From contig CANMLW010000003.1 of the NCBI GenBank assembly GCA_947498705.1, forward strand, positions 124,001-188,000: 64,000 nt of DNA, read 5' to 3'. How positions within the stretch are numbered: position 1 is the first letter of the stretch; the number at the start of each line of letters is the position of its first letter. The notes below the pieces were generated by a model. The model saw only the letters and a list, made by a program, of their open reading frames with translations, was not told the DNA's origin and searched no databases. This document shows, one piece after another, positions 36,561 to 46,218 of the stretch. This DNA is from an uncultured Aquimarina sp. GTDB lineage: Bacteria > Bacteroidota > Bacteroidia > Flavobacteriales > Flavobacteriaceae. A program made the position numbers and the translations under genes.

Positions 36561-37025
36561 TTATACCGCTTTCTTAAGTGCCAATATATACCCTAAATGA
36601 ATGCCCTCATGAAAATTATTAAAATGGATGGCATCTTCTAGAGATTTTAATACAAATCCCGTACTGGTTTCGTATGCATTATAGTTTTCAAAAATACCCT
36701 TGGTAATATCTTTTTCTGTTTGGTCCAAAGTAGTAAATAACAATTCTTTTACTTTGGCCACTTCTTCTGCAGTAACCGCTCCTTCTGCTTGTGTACCTTT
36801 ACGGTATTTATCTACCATTTGATCATCGATCATCATGGGCAATCCGCTTAATTTATACACCAATAATTGTTGTGTGACAACAATATGAGCAATGTTCCAG
36901 ATCAAGTTGTTTTTAAAACCCTCTGGGACTTTATTAAGTTGGTCTAAGGTATGATTATCCAGAATTTTTTCTACTATTTTTCGGTTCACACGAGTGATTA
37001 CTAATGGATCTTGCATGGCGGTCAT
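36561..37025 (-). CDS. DinB-family protein
   Basis: The 154-residue protein has the four-helix DinB/YfiT fold. Conserved histidines suit metal binding (NIAHIVVTQQLLVYKLSG with His, and HFNNFHEGIHLGYILALKK near the C-terminus). An in-frame ATG at 37016 is an alternative start. Members include thiol transferases; the substrate is not evident. It is divergent from the arsC-like gene. Confidence 0.85.
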   Translation of the reverse strand: MTAMQDPLVITRVNRKIVEKILDNHTLDQLNKVPEGFKNNLIWNIAHIVVTQQLLVYKLSGLPMMIDDQMVDKYRKGTQAEGAVTAEEVAKVKELLFTTLDQTEKDITKGIFENYNAYETSTGFVLKSLEDAIHFNNFHEGIHLGYILALKKAV

Positions 37026-37103
37026 AATTTTTAGCCAAAAATATAAGTTTTATTGAGAAAAGAATTTCCTTTGTGGTGTTTTTAACAATGTAAATACATC
37101 CTC

Positions 37104-37457
37104 ATGAAAAAAATATATCACTTGTCTACTTGCGATACTTGTAAGCGCATCATAAAAGAGTTGCAACCTTCTTCTGATTTTATATTACAAGATATTAAAA
37201 CAGAAGTTATTACCACAGATCAAATAGAAGAAATGTATCGTTTGACAGGGAGTTATGAAGCTTTATTTAGTAAAAGAGCACGTCTATATAAAGAACGTGA
37301 TCTTAAAAATAAAAATTTGTCTGAAGAGGATTATAAAAATCTAATCCTAGAGCATTACACCTTCTTAAAACGTCCCGTCATTTTTGTTGATGAACAAATT
37401 TTTGTAGGTAACAGTAAAAAAGTGGTTGAAGCAGCAAACAGTGCTATTAATGGATAA
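37104..37457 (+). CDS. ArsC/Spx-family thioredoxin-fold protein
   Basis: This 117-residue protein has the ArsC/Spx fold, with the active-site STCDTCKR pair of cysteines near residue 10 and the FLKRPVIFVDEQIFVGNS segment near the C-terminus. It may be a glutaredoxin-dependent arsenate reductase or a YffB/Spx-like redox regulator. The usual ArsC arginine pattern cannot be checked with confidence. No ars operon genes are nearby. Its end overlaps the EamA gene by 8 bp. Confidence 0.85.
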   Translation: MKKIYHLSTCDTCKRIIKELQPSSDFILQDIKTEVITTDQIEEMYRLTGSYEALFSKRARLYKERDLKNKNLSEEDYKNLILEHYTFLKRPVIFVDEQIFVGNSKKVVEAANSAING

Positions 37458-38346
37458 AAGAGTACTTGCACTTCTTGCCGCTCTTGGTGCCAGTTTGATT
37501 TATGCCATTAATCATACGGTTGCTAAAGGTGTTATGCCCACTTATATTAAACCCTTTGGATTTATTATGTTACGGGTAGTAGGTGCATCTCTATTGTTTT
37601 GGATCGCTTCGATTCGTGTTCCCAACCAAAAAATAGAACGAAAAGACTGGCCAAGACTATTTGTTTGCGCCATTTTTGGAATGGGTATTAATATGTTGAT
37701 GTTTTTTAAAGGCTTACAACTATCTACTCCTATCAATAGTTCTGTAATGATTACGATTTCACCAATTTTGGTATTTATTTTATCGGCTATCTTTATAAAA
37801 GAAAAAATCACAGTATTAAGAACTCTTGGGATTATTCTTGGTTTTACAGGAGCTTTGGGACTTATTTTATTTGGTGCCGAAATTCGACAAGACGCACCCA
37901 ATATCCCTTTGGGAAACATTATGTTTATTATTAACGCAGCATCCTATGGAGTATATTTATTGCTAATTAAACCCCTCACCCAAAAATATCATGGAATAAC
38001 GTTAATGAAATGGCTGTTCCTAATAGGAATAGTTATCAATTTTCCGGTTACCTTTTCTGAATTTAGTGAGGTTGCATGGACCTCCCTGCCTTTTGAAGCC
38101 ATTTGGAAAATGACTTTTGTAGTGGTATGCACCACCTTCTTAACCTATCTGCTTAATATTTATGCACTAAAAAGTTTAAAAGCATCTACCCTGGCAGCTT
38201 TTATTTATTTACAACCGTTGCTTGCTATTTGTTTTGCTATTGCAATGAAAGCAGATTCGTTAAATCTGGTAAAAATTGTATCTGCTTTACTAGTTTTTAT
38301 TGGAGTTTATCTTGTAACCAAGCCTACAAAAAAATTAGACTCCTAA
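37450..38346 (+). CDS. EamA/DMT-family drug/metabolite transporter
   Basis: A 298-residue, ten-helix membrane protein with two EamA repeats. It begins MDKRVLALLAALGASLIYAINHTVAKG, and the second repeat begins NIPLGNIMFIINAASYGVYLLLIKPL. The start at 37450 was chosen because the ATG at 37426 lies deep inside the arsC-like gene and adds non-family residues. It could export amino acids or other small solutes; the substrate is unknown. It overlaps arsC by 8 bp and the convergent thioesterase by 4 bp. Confidence 0.9.
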   Translation: MDKRVLALLAALGASLIYAINHTVAKGVMPTYIKPFGFIMLRVVGASLLFWIASIRVPNQKIERKDWPRLFVCAIFGMGINMLMFFKGLQLSTPINSSVMITISPILVFILSAIFIKEKITVLRTLGIILGFTGALGLILFGAEIRQDAPNIPLGNIMFIINAASYGVYLLLIKPLTQKYHGITLMKWLFLIGIVINFPVTFSEFSEVAWTSLPFEAIWKMTFVVVCTTFLTYLLNIYALKSLKASTLAAFIYLQPLLAICFAIAMKADSLNLVKIVSALLVFIGVYLVTKPTKKLDS

Positions 38347-38825
38347 ATCTGATTTAGGTCTATTGGTTTTTTAGCAAATTTTCTGGTATGCTCTTTGGTC
38401 AAAACCTTGAAATCACTAGGTCGTTCTACAGCATCTAACAATTTACTTATTTCTTCTGGCAATGGGATTAATTTTCTTGTTCCCAGATCCATCCAAGCTC
38501 CCATCATCTCACATTGCGCAAAATTTCGGCCTTTATAATCATAGTAATTATGTCTAAATTCGAAGAACATTCCATCTTCACTTAGTCCAGGAATTTCTAG
38601 CGAAACTTTAACTGGTTTTCCATAAAAAACTTCCTTAAAATAATAGATATGCTCATAAAATACTACAGGCCCAATATTAAATTTGGCAAGCAGACGTTGA
38701 TCAAATCCCTTCTCGGTCAAAAATGACATTCGTGTGTGTGCTGCAAACTCTATATACGCTTTGTTAGCCAAATGACGGTTGGCATCAATGTCATTCCATC
38801 TAATTTCAAAATCTTTTATGTACAT
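38343..38825 (-). CDS. acyl-CoA thioesterase (4HBT hot-dog fold)
   Basis: The 160-residue protein is counted from the ATG at 38825; an upstream ATG at 38861 would add 12 residues. The hot-dog fold begins MYIKDFEIRWNDIDANRHLANKAYIEFAAHTRMSFL, with the catalytic-type Asp in NDIDANRH. It continues IGPVVFYEHIYYFKEVFYGKPVKVSLEI and MGAWMDLGTRKLIPLP. It belongs to the YbgC/FadM-like thioesterases. Specificity is not visible. It overlaps the convergent transporter gene by 4 bp. Confidence 0.9.
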   Translation of the reverse strand: MYIKDFEIRWNDIDANRHLANKAYIEFAAHTRMSFLTEKGFDQRLLAKFNIGPVVFYEHIYYFKEVFYGKPVKVSLEIPGLSEDGMFFEFRHNYYDYKGRNFAQCEMMGAWMDLGTRKLIPLPEEISKLLDAVERPSDFKVLTKEHTRKFAKKPIDLNQI

Positions 38826-38939
38826 CGCTCTATATTTTTGAAGTACAAAAGTACAAAACATTTGTTATGCATGCATACAAAATAGTTAAACATCATTTAT
38901 AAATGTTTTACTGCAACATATTTATTGTAGTGTTTTACT

Positions 38940-39356
38940 TTAATGTCTTACCACAATTCTTCTAAAGACTGATTGCTTCGGAAAGAAATACCCTTTTATC
39001 CAATACACACCATTTTCAAGATCTTCGACCCCAATTGATCTTGTTAAATTTGCACCAAAATAAGTTTTTTTCTTCTTTCCTCCTTTATCGTATATCTCAA
39101 GTGCTTTAAGACCTTCAAAACCGGTTATGGTAAAGTAATCAGATACCGGATTAGGATATATCGCAAAAACTACATCTGAAGAATCCAAAAATTTAACCGT
39201 CCTCGTTAGTTCTGAAATACCTAGCTGAAAATTTTCTGATTCAGTACCAGAAATTTCATCCTGCGTGTTCATGGTTTGAGCTGTTATATTCGAAACCACA
39301 ATAAATGCTATCAGCGTTACTTTTTTACAAAACGCATAAGTGTAATTTTCCCTCAT
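38940..39356 (-). CDS. mini-protein with signal peptide and T9SS sorting domain only
   Basis: The 138-residue protein starts at 39356 (an upstream ATG at 39401 is less likely). It has a signal peptide (KKVTLIAFIVVSNITAQ) and ~30 linker residues, then a complete T9SS type A sorting domain from about residue 65 (FAIYPNPVSDYFTITGFEGLKALEIYDKGGK to IVVRH). It is very similar to the tail of the giant protein encoded next to it. It has no cargo domain, so it may be a decayed remnant of a duplicated cargo gene, a decoy or anchor, or a tiny secreted protein in its own right. Confidence 0.75.
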   Translation of the reverse strand: MRENYTYAFCKKVTLIAFIVVSNITAQTMNTQDEISGTESENFQLGISELTRTVKFLDSSDVVFAIYPNPVSDYFTITGFEGLKALEIYDKGGKKKKTYFGANLTRSIGVEDLENGVYWIKGYFFPKQSVFRRIVVRH

Positions 39357-39831
39357 AAAAAATATGGTTTTACCGTAAAAAATTAAAATGTAAATAAACA
39401 TCTTTTTTCATCAAGTAAAAAAGCTTTAAACTTAAAATTTAACCTGATTTCAATAAAAGTTTATTTTATTAAATATTCATTATTTATGTATGTTTTTAAC
39501 GTTAAGCAGAATATCATCTTTTAATCAAAAAGTATCATGAAAGACAATGTTAGTATAGAATATAACAAGCACGAAACGGCTTATATGGGGAGTGTTATTT
39601 TTATTCTATACTGTTAAGATACAAAAAAGATTACTAATAATTTATAACTCTTCTAAGTTTCTTATTTCTTACAAAAATAATCCATTTACCTAAAATAAAA
39701 TATTAGTTATCATCTTATTTTTCTATTTATTGGGAAAATGCTATTTTTTAAGTTAAAATCCCATACATCTACATTTTATAATGTCATTTTTTGTTGATAT
39801 TACAATAACTCCTTTACCACTTACTTTTTTT
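39357..39831. other. AT-rich gap between two T9SS genes
   Basis: Mostly AT-rich DNA with no supported gene. A 26-codon plus-strand frame at 39538 (MKDNVSIEYNKHETAYMGSV...) was seen but not accepted. A 10-bp inverted repeat (39552-39561 with 39603-39612) is present. Confidence 0.5.
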
Positions 39832-42800
39832 TTAGTGTTTGATCACAACCTTCCTTAACAACGATTCTTTTGGGAAAAAATATCCCTTTAACCAATATAC
39901 TCCTTCCTGAAAATCTTCGACAGAAATAGACCTGGTAAGGCTCTCTCCTATGTAAGAGCGTATTTTCCTTCCTCCTATATCATAAATTTCCAGGGCTTTA
40001 AGGTTATCAAAACCAATAATGGTAAAATAACTGGACGCTGGATTAGGATATATTTCAAAATAAACATCGATAGGGTCTCGTACTTGTACTGTTCGGGTTA
40101 CCTCTGATCTGTTACCCGAAGCATCTGTTGCACTATAGATAACCGTATAATCTCCTGTAGCATCCACAAAATTTGAAGCATCTATTGTAATCGGAGATCC
40201 ATCAATAGTTGTTGCCCCCAGCTCGGTATACCCATCTCCCAATACTATTACCTGAGGATTATCACCTAATAAGGTAATTTCAGGAGGTGTAATGTCAACT
40301 ATCGTTATGATTGTACTACAACTTGTTGTATTTCCTGCCATATCAGTAACCGTTAGTGTAATCGTATGATCCCCTACATCAGAAAGATTAAAAATACTTT
40401 TATCAATGGTTCTATCTACAATACCACAATTATCGGTAGAATTATCATCAACCGTATTGGCATCAAGAACAGCAACACCCAATGGACTAAGTTCAATAGT
40501 GAACGGTGCTACACAATTGGCTACAGGAAGTATATTATCCTCGACGGTTACCGTAGTAGTACAGGTATCTATATTTCCTGACGTATCTGTTACTGTTAAT
40601 GTAACCACATTCATACCCAGATTTGTACAATCAAAACTACTAATATCAATACTTGTCGAAGCAACACCACAATTATCGATAGAACTATCGTCAATATCGG
40701 CTGCAGTGATCGAGGCATTACCGGTAGCATCTAACTGGACTGTAAATGGCGCAACACAATTAGCAATAGGATTTACAGAATCCTCTACCGTAACGGTTGT
40801 AGTACAGGTATCAGAATTACCTGAAGCATCGGTAACTATTAACGTAACTGTATTGACTCCTACAGTCGAACAATCAAAACTGGTAATATCAATACTGGTT
40901 GAAGCAATACCACAATTATCAGTAGATCCATCGTTAATATCCCCAGCTGTGATCGAAGCATTTCCTGTAGCATCTAATTGAATGGTAAACGGTACGACAC
41001 AATTCGCAACCGGGTTCACCGAATCCTCTACAGTAACAGCAGTAGTACAGGTATCAGAATTGCCCGAAGCATCAGTCACTGTTAGCGTAACCGTATTGAC
41101 TCCTAAATCAGTACAATCAAAACTAGTCTCATCAATAATTATTGAATCAATACTACAATTATCGGTAGAACCATTATTAATATCGGCAGCAGTAATCGAA
41201 GCATTACCTGTAGCATCTAACTGAATGGTAAACGGTGCTACACAAGTAGCAACAGGATTCACAGAGTCTACTACCGTTACGGTAGTAGTACAGGTATCAG
41301 CATTGCCTGAAGCATCGATAACTGTAAGCATAACCGTATTTACGCCTAAATGGGTACAATCAAAACTAGTCTCATCAATAGTTATTGAATCAATACTACA
41401 ATTATCGGTAGAACTATCATCAATATCGGCAGCAGTGATCGAAGCACTACCAGTACCGTCTAACTGAACTGTAAATGGTGCAACACAATTGGCAATAGGA
41501 TTTATCGAATCCTCTACTGTAACTATAGTAGTACAGGTATCAGAATTACCTGAAGCATCGGTAACTGTTAGTATAACCGTATTGGCTCCCAAATCAGAAC
41601 AATCAAAACTAGTCTCATCGATACTAATAGTATCAATACTACAATTATCGCTTGAACCAGCATCAACCATTGCCGATGTAATTGAAGCATTACCCATGTT
41701 ATCCAACTGAACTATAAACGGGGATACACAATTAGCAACGGGATCAATAGTATCTACTACTGTTACGGTAGTAGTACAGGTATTAGAATTGCCTGAGGTA
41801 TCAGTAACTGTTAAAGTAACCATATTAACTCCTAAATCGTTACAATCAAAACTGGTGTCATCAAGACTCATCGAAGCAATACTACAATTATCAGTAGAAC
41901 TATCGTCAATATCGACAGCAGTGATCGAGGCATTACCAGTACCGTCTAACTGAATCGTAAACGGTGCAACACAATTAGCAACAGGATTTATCGAATCCTC
42001 TACCGTAACGGTAGTAGTACAGGTATTAGAATTGCCTGAAGCATCGGTAACTGTTAAAGTAATCGTATTAGCTCCCAAATCAGAACAATCAAAACTAGTC
42101 TCATCAATACTTATTGAATCAATACCACAATTATCGGTAGAACTATCGTCAATATCGACAGCAGTGATCGAAGCATTTCCTGTAGCATCTAACTGAATCG
42201 TAAACGGTGCAACACAATTAGCGACTGGATTCACTGAGTCCTCTACTGTAACGGTTGTGGTACAGGTATCAGAATTGCCTGAAGCATCGATAATTGTTAG
42301 CGTAACCGTATTAGCTCCTAAATCAGAACAATCAAAACTAGTCTCATCAATACTAATTGTATCAATACTACAATTATCGGTAGAACTATCGTCAATACCG
42401 GCGGCGGTTATCGAAGCATTACCTGTACCATCTAACTGAACCGTAAACGGTGCAACACAATTAGCGACTGGATTCACTGAGTCCTCTACCGTTACTGTTG
42501 TAGAACAACTATGACTATTACCCGAAGTATCGGTAACGGTAAGCAGAATTGTATTAGGTCCTAAATTGTTACAATCAAAACTAGTTGCATCAAGACTCAT
42601 CGAAGCAATACTACAGTTATCGGTAGAACCATCATTAATATCTGCAACGGTAATTGAAGCATTTCCTGTAGCATCTAACTGAATTGTAAACGGTAAAACG
42701 CAAGCAGCAACAGGAGGCGTATTATCAGTAATTTTCACAGTAAATGAACAAGTATTGGTATTACCGTTACCATCATCGGCCGTCAATGTAATTAAAGTAT

Positions 42801-44907
42801 CACTGGTAACCATTGTACCTGCCGTAGGGTTTTGTGTAACTGTAACCGTCGAAGAACAATTATCACCTGTTGTTGCCATCGTTGTATAATCCAGTAATTC
42901 ATACTGACAATTAGTATCGAAATTAACATCTTGATCTGCGGGGCAAGTTATTGTTGGAGCAGTATTATCAATCATTTCTGATAAATCGGTCTCTGTAATC
43001 TCAAAATGTTGATCAGCGTCCGGATCTCCTGTTAAAACATCGGTAAAATTGCTTCCGGAAACCGTTCCCTGATTAGAAATCGTAGTAGTTGTGGGAAAAA
43101 CTCCATTATTAACAGTGACATCAAAAGTAATTGTAACTGTATTTCCTGCAGCAATACTACCTACATTTACCTCGATATCCGTATCTCCCGCTGTATTTCC
43201 CGAAACAACACTACCGGCCGATGTTGTAACCGTTCCTACAGTCAATGTGGTATTGGCATCTGGAGTATCGGTAAAGGTAACCCCGTTTGCTGTTGCCGCA
43301 CCCACATTTGTAATTTCAACCTCATATTGCAAATCACCTGTACATTGATTAACCGTAAAAATATCTTTTTTGGTTCCTGTTACCGTTGTATTATCATGAA
43401 AAGTGACATAGAATACATTATCTTCAAAATCTCTGTCTCCTCCTCCAAATAAATCTTCTAAACCAATAATAAAACTGTTTGGGTCTTCGTCAGGAGAGAT
43501 TACCATTAGATGTGCCATTTTTCCCTCTTTTGCTCTAACAATTACATTTTGAGAGTTTCCGGTAATATCATAAGTATATCTATTATTTATCAAGGTATTT
43601 ACATCAGAAGCCGTTCCACTAAACCAATCATTTACCGCTCTATATTGCACAATCCTCCTACTTTCTGTCCAATTCTCATGCATATCAACCCATGCTTGAT
43701 TTGCAGGGTTAATTGCTATTGGACTTGTCCCATCTACAGGGGATGATGCAATTGCTGCCCAATTAGCCCCTGGCATAGGAGCAAACGGCGCTATAAGATC
43801 ATGATCTTCAGTACTTCTATAATCGGGATACCAATTTGATTGAGAACTACCTCCAAAATTATCACCTGTTGTGCTTCCGTTACGATTAACAAAAGACGAG
43901 ACATTATCTGAGTTAAATCCTGTTTTAGAATAGTAAGTATTTACGCTTGATCCTCCAGAGTTCCAAAAAACAGAAGTAAAAAAAACCAACTCTCTATTTG
44001 GACTCACCACAATATCATCGAACCATCGATATTTATAAAAATCCTCCCCTACCAGATCTGTACCTAAAATAGCCTGAGGTATTTTTGTACTTTGAGAATC
44101 TGTGGTATCATAAATATTATAATCTACCTGACCATTTATATTAGAATATATATCGGTTACAGAATAAGGTGAGTGACTGGTATAATTTAACGTTTGAGAT
44201 GATCCATTGTCATCATCGCAAATATAAAATATAGTTCTTCCTGTGATATGTTCGATCCCGCTGGGTGAACCCGAATAGGTCCAATCGCCTAAAAGTCCAT
44301 CAAAAGATCCCAGAAGCGCATGAGTGGTATTGACACCTTTATCTACAGCATAAGGAGGCATCTTGTTACTACCTGTAGTATATTCTAAAATATCGGGTAT
44401 CGAGTTACCATTGTTATCAATGTATAGATAAACACCTGGATGTTCGTATTTACCAGACCCTAGAACACTATTGGGTATAAATTGCCAATAATCTCCAGAG
44501 GTGTTTCCATTTGTCTGAGCCACGGTTCCGTTTCTAAAAAAAGAAGCAGGCATAGAAGTAACTCCTGCCGGTTGGGTATCACTTATATCTGGGATACCGT
44601 CATTATCATCATCGGGATCACTTGAGTTAGGAAGACCATCTCCATCCAAATCATCACTAGGAGCGGTTTCATAAAAATCTGGTAAACCATCCTGATCCGT
44701 ATCAATATCAAGAAAAAAGAAACCTAAAATTGCACTGGCACCAGCACCTTCTCCCTGATAATCGACAATAAGAGATTGCGTTTGAGCAGGTGTTATCGTA
44801 GTAATAGACTCAATACTTTGACTATACAAGTTTGAATGAATAACAATCAATGTTATTAATCCAAGTTTTTTCCAAAATGTAATAGGGTAGTTTTGCATCA
44901 TAGGCAA
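39832..44907 (-). CDS. giant secreted repeat protein with HYR-type repeats and T9SS tail
   Basis: This 1691-residue extracellular protein starts with a signal peptide ending SNLYSQ. Modules in order: a thrombospondin type 3-like calcium region (about 50-90, DTDQDGLPDFYETAPSDDLDGDGLPN), a large N-terminal domain, a DUF4114-like segment (IIGLEDLFGGGDRDFEDNVFYVTFH), and a DUF11-like domain (about 530-640). An HYR-like domain beginning TCPADQDVNFDTNCQYELLD leads into ten tandem 81-residue repeats (about 734-1543). A final Ig-like DUF5011 domain (about 1544-1615) and a T9SS tail ending IYPNPASSYFTIIGF... follow. The repeats carry paired cysteines. It is likely an adhesin or surface stalk, inferred from architecture. 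No catalytic domain is recognised. Confidence 0.88.
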   Translation of the reverse strand: MPMMQNYPITFWKKLGLITLIVIHSNLYSQSIESITTITPAQTQSLIVDYQGEGAGASAILGFFFLDIDTDQDGLPDFYETAPSDDLDGDGLPNSSDPDDDNDGIPDISDTQPAGVTSMPASFFRNGTVAQTNGNTSGDYWQFIPNSVLGSGKYEHPGVYLYIDNNGNSIPDILEYTTGSNKMPPYAVDKGVNTTHALLGSFDGLLGDWTYSGSPSGIEHITGRTIFYICDDDNGSSQTLNYTSHSPYSVTDIYSNINGQVDYNIYDTTDSQSTKIPQAILGTDLVGEDFYKYRWFDDIVVSPNRELVFFTSVFWNSGGSSVNTYYSKTGFNSDNVSSFVNRNGSTTGDNFGGSSQSNWYPDYRSTEDHDLIAPFAPMPGANWAAIASSPVDGTSPIAINPANQAWVDMHENWTESRRIVQYRAVNDWFSGTASDVNTLINNRYTYDITGNSQNVIVRAKEGKMAHLMVISPDEDPNSFIIGLEDLFGGGDRDFEDNVFYVTFHDNTTVTGTKKDIFTVNQCTGDLQYEVEITNVGAATANGVTFTDTPDANTTLTVGTVTTSAGSVVSGNTAGDTDIEVNVGSIAAGNTVTITFDVTVNNGVFPTTTTISNQGTVSGSNFTDVLTGDPDADQHFEITETDLSEMIDNTAPTITCPADQDVNFDTNCQYELLDYTTMATTGDNCSSTVTVTQNPTAGTMVTSDTLITLTADDGNGNTNTCSFTVKITDNTPPVAACVLPFTIQLDATGNASITVADINDGSTDNCSIASMSLDATSFDCNNLGPNTILLTVTDTSGNSHSCSTTVTVEDSVNPVANCVAPFTVQLDGTGNASITAAGIDDSSTDNCSIDTISIDETSFDCSDLGANTVTLTIIDASGNSDTCTTTVTVEDSVNPVANCVAPFTIQLDATGNASITAVDIDDSSTDNCGIDSISIDETSFDCSDLGANTITLTVTDASGNSNTCTTTVTVEDSINPVANCVAPFTIQLDGTGNASITAVDIDDSSTDNCSIASMSLDDTSFDCNDLGVNMVTLTVTDTSGNSNTCTTTVTVVDTIDPVANCVSPFIVQLDNMGNASITSAMVDAGSSDNCSIDTISIDETSFDCSDLGANTVILTVTDASGNSDTCTTIVTVEDSINPIANCVAPFTVQLDGTGSASITAADIDDSSTDNCSIDSITIDETSFDCTHLGVNTVMLTVIDASGNADTCTTTVTVVDSVNPVATCVAPFTIQLDATGNASITAADINNGSTDNCSIDSIIIDETSFDCTDLGVNTVTLTVTDASGNSDTCTTAVTVEDSVNPVANCVVPFTIQLDATGNASITAGDINDGSTDNCGIASTSIDITSFDCSTVGVNTVTLIVTDASGNSDTCTTTVTVEDSVNPIANCVAPFTVQLDATGNASITAADIDDSSIDNCGVASTSIDISSFDCTNLGMNVVTLTVTDTSGNIDTCTTTVTVEDNILPVANCVAPFTIELSPLGVAVLDANTVDDNSTDNCGIVDRTIDKSIFNLSDVGDHTITLTVTDMAGNTTSCSTIITIVDITPPEITLLGDNPQVIVLGDGYTELGATTIDGSPITIDASNFVDATGDYTVIYSATDASGNRSEVTRTVQVRDPIDVYFEIYPNPASSYFTIIGFDNLKALEIYDIGGRKIRSYIGESLTRSISVEDFQEGVYWLKGYFFPKESLLRKVVIKH
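40279..42708 (-). repeat. ten tandem 243-bp repeats (81-residue HYR-like units)
   Basis: Exactly ten units of 243 bp (2430 bp in all) stay in phase with no insertions or deletions. A typical unit begins ANCVAPFTIQLDATGNASIT and ends TVTVEDSVNPV. The last unit (lowest coordinates) is the most divergent; the inner ones are very alike at the DNA level. Confidence 0.88.
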
Positions 44908-45216
44908 TAAGGCATTAGCATAATTTTAAGGGCACAAATAAACATCTTTTTTATCTGGTAAAAAACTTTATCCCAAAAACAACACATTGATTTACAATAT
45001 GTTTAAACAAATTGATTTCTATTTAAAATGTTTCAATGTAAATCAACTTATTTTTGAAACATTAGCAACATAACCACTAAAAACCTAAAAGTTAATGTAG
45101 CCACCTACTTGATTATCTTAAGGAGATAAATAACTATTCCAATCCTTGATAAGATACAAAAAGAATAACATAGTTAAAAAATCGGTTATCTTTCTTATTT
45201 TTAGCAAAAACGACTT
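44908..45216. other. intergenic gap upstream of the bestrophin gene
   Basis: AT-rich, divergent gap. It contains a 10-bp inverted repeat TTGATTTACA/TGTAAATCAA (44987-44996 with 45037-45046). No gene or clear promoter was found. Confidence 0.45.
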
Positions 45217-46218
45217 ATGTATATAAAACGAAATATTAGCTGGGGGCTTATTATAAGATTTGCCTGGAAAAATATTATTTTCTTCACCCTATATTCTGCG
45301 AGTATTTTTTCTGTGTATCACTTTTTAGGATGGAAATTTATCGACATTCCTTTTCAGCCATTATCAGTTATCGGTATCGCAGTAGCTTTTTACATGGGTT
45401 TTAAGAACAGCCAAAGTTATGATCGCTTTTGGGAAGGTCGTAAAATTTGGGGAGGTATTGTAAACTATTCCCGAACCTGGGCAAATCAGGTATTATGTTT
45501 GGTTAAAGATGACCACAAAACCAAGGAAACTCTTATTTACCGACATCTGGCGTGGATTAACGCGCTTAGGATTCAGCTAAGGCAACCCACTTCTTTTTCA
45601 ATAAAAGAAAATAGTGCTATTGAAAAACTTTTCAAAAAACACGGAGAGCAAAATCCCGCTTGTGACGCCACCACAAAATTTGTATCTGATGAAGAATACA
45701 ATGATCTTTTGCAACGAAAAAATACAGCAACTCACCTGGTAAAAAATCAAGGATTACATCTAAAAAAATTACTCGAAGAAGGTAAAATATCCGAATTCGA
45801 CAAACAAACTTTTCATGGTATTCTAGAAGAATTGTATAATCTACAAGGAAAATGTGAGCGCATCAAAAACACTCCTTTTCCCAGACAATATGCATATTTT
45901 AGTACTCTTTTTACTTGGATTTTCGTTCTTTTGCTGCCTTTTGGACTCTTAAATGTTTTTGAAAGCGAATTGCATGAATTAGGAGACGGTATACAACAAT
46001 GGTTTGTTTTCTTTTTGACACCACTATCTGTTTTGATCAGTTGGGTATTTATCACCATGGAAAAAATTGGAAGCAATAGTGAAGATCCTTTTGAAGGTAG
46101 AATCAACGATGTACCCATGACAGCATTGTGTAAAACCATAGAAATTGATCTACGGGATATGCTAAACGAAAAAGATTTACCAGAAAAAGAAAAAGCCAAA
46201 GATAATATTTTGTACTAA
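45217..46218 (+). CDS. bestrophin-family ion channel protein
   Basis: The 333-residue protein is a bacterial bestrophin. The N-terminus RNISWGLIIRFAWKNIIFFTLYSASIF and the strongly conserved FKNSQSYDRFWEGRKIWGGIVNYSRTW segment match the family. Two further hydrophobic helices near residues 230 and 265 include FSTLFTWIFVLLLPFGLL. Bacterial homologues form pentameric channels, some cation-selective; selectivity here is unknown. It overlaps the downstream hydrolase start by 1 bp. Confidence 0.9.
   Translation: MYIKRNISWGLIIRFAWKNIIFFTLYSASIFSVYHFLGWKFIDIPFQPLSVIGIAVAFYMGFKNSQSYDRFWEGRKIWGGIVNYSRTWANQVLCLVKDDHKTKETLIYRHLAWINALRIQLRQPTSFSIKENSAIEKLFKKHGEQNPACDATTKFVSDEEYNDLLQRKNTATHLVKNQGLHLKKLLEEGKISEFDKQTFHGILEELYNLQGKCERIKNTPFPRQYAYFSTLFTWIFVLLLPFGLLNVFESELHELGDGIQQWFVFFLTPLSVLISWVFITMEKIGSNSEDPFEGRINDVPMTALCKTIEIDLRDMLNEKDLPEKEKAKDNILY

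Noticed and set aside
39538..39618. 26-codon plus-strand frame in the gap before the giant protein
   Set aside because: Too short, no family pattern and no promoter support; may be chance.
40366..42439. Several plus-strand frames with regular ~243-bp spacing
   Set aside because: They are antisense shadows of the ten 81-residue repeats; their even spacing comes from the repeat period.
44987..45046. 10-bp inverted repeat upstream of the bestrophin gene
   Set aside because: Arm length is within reach of chance in AT-rich DNA, with no second supporting signal.
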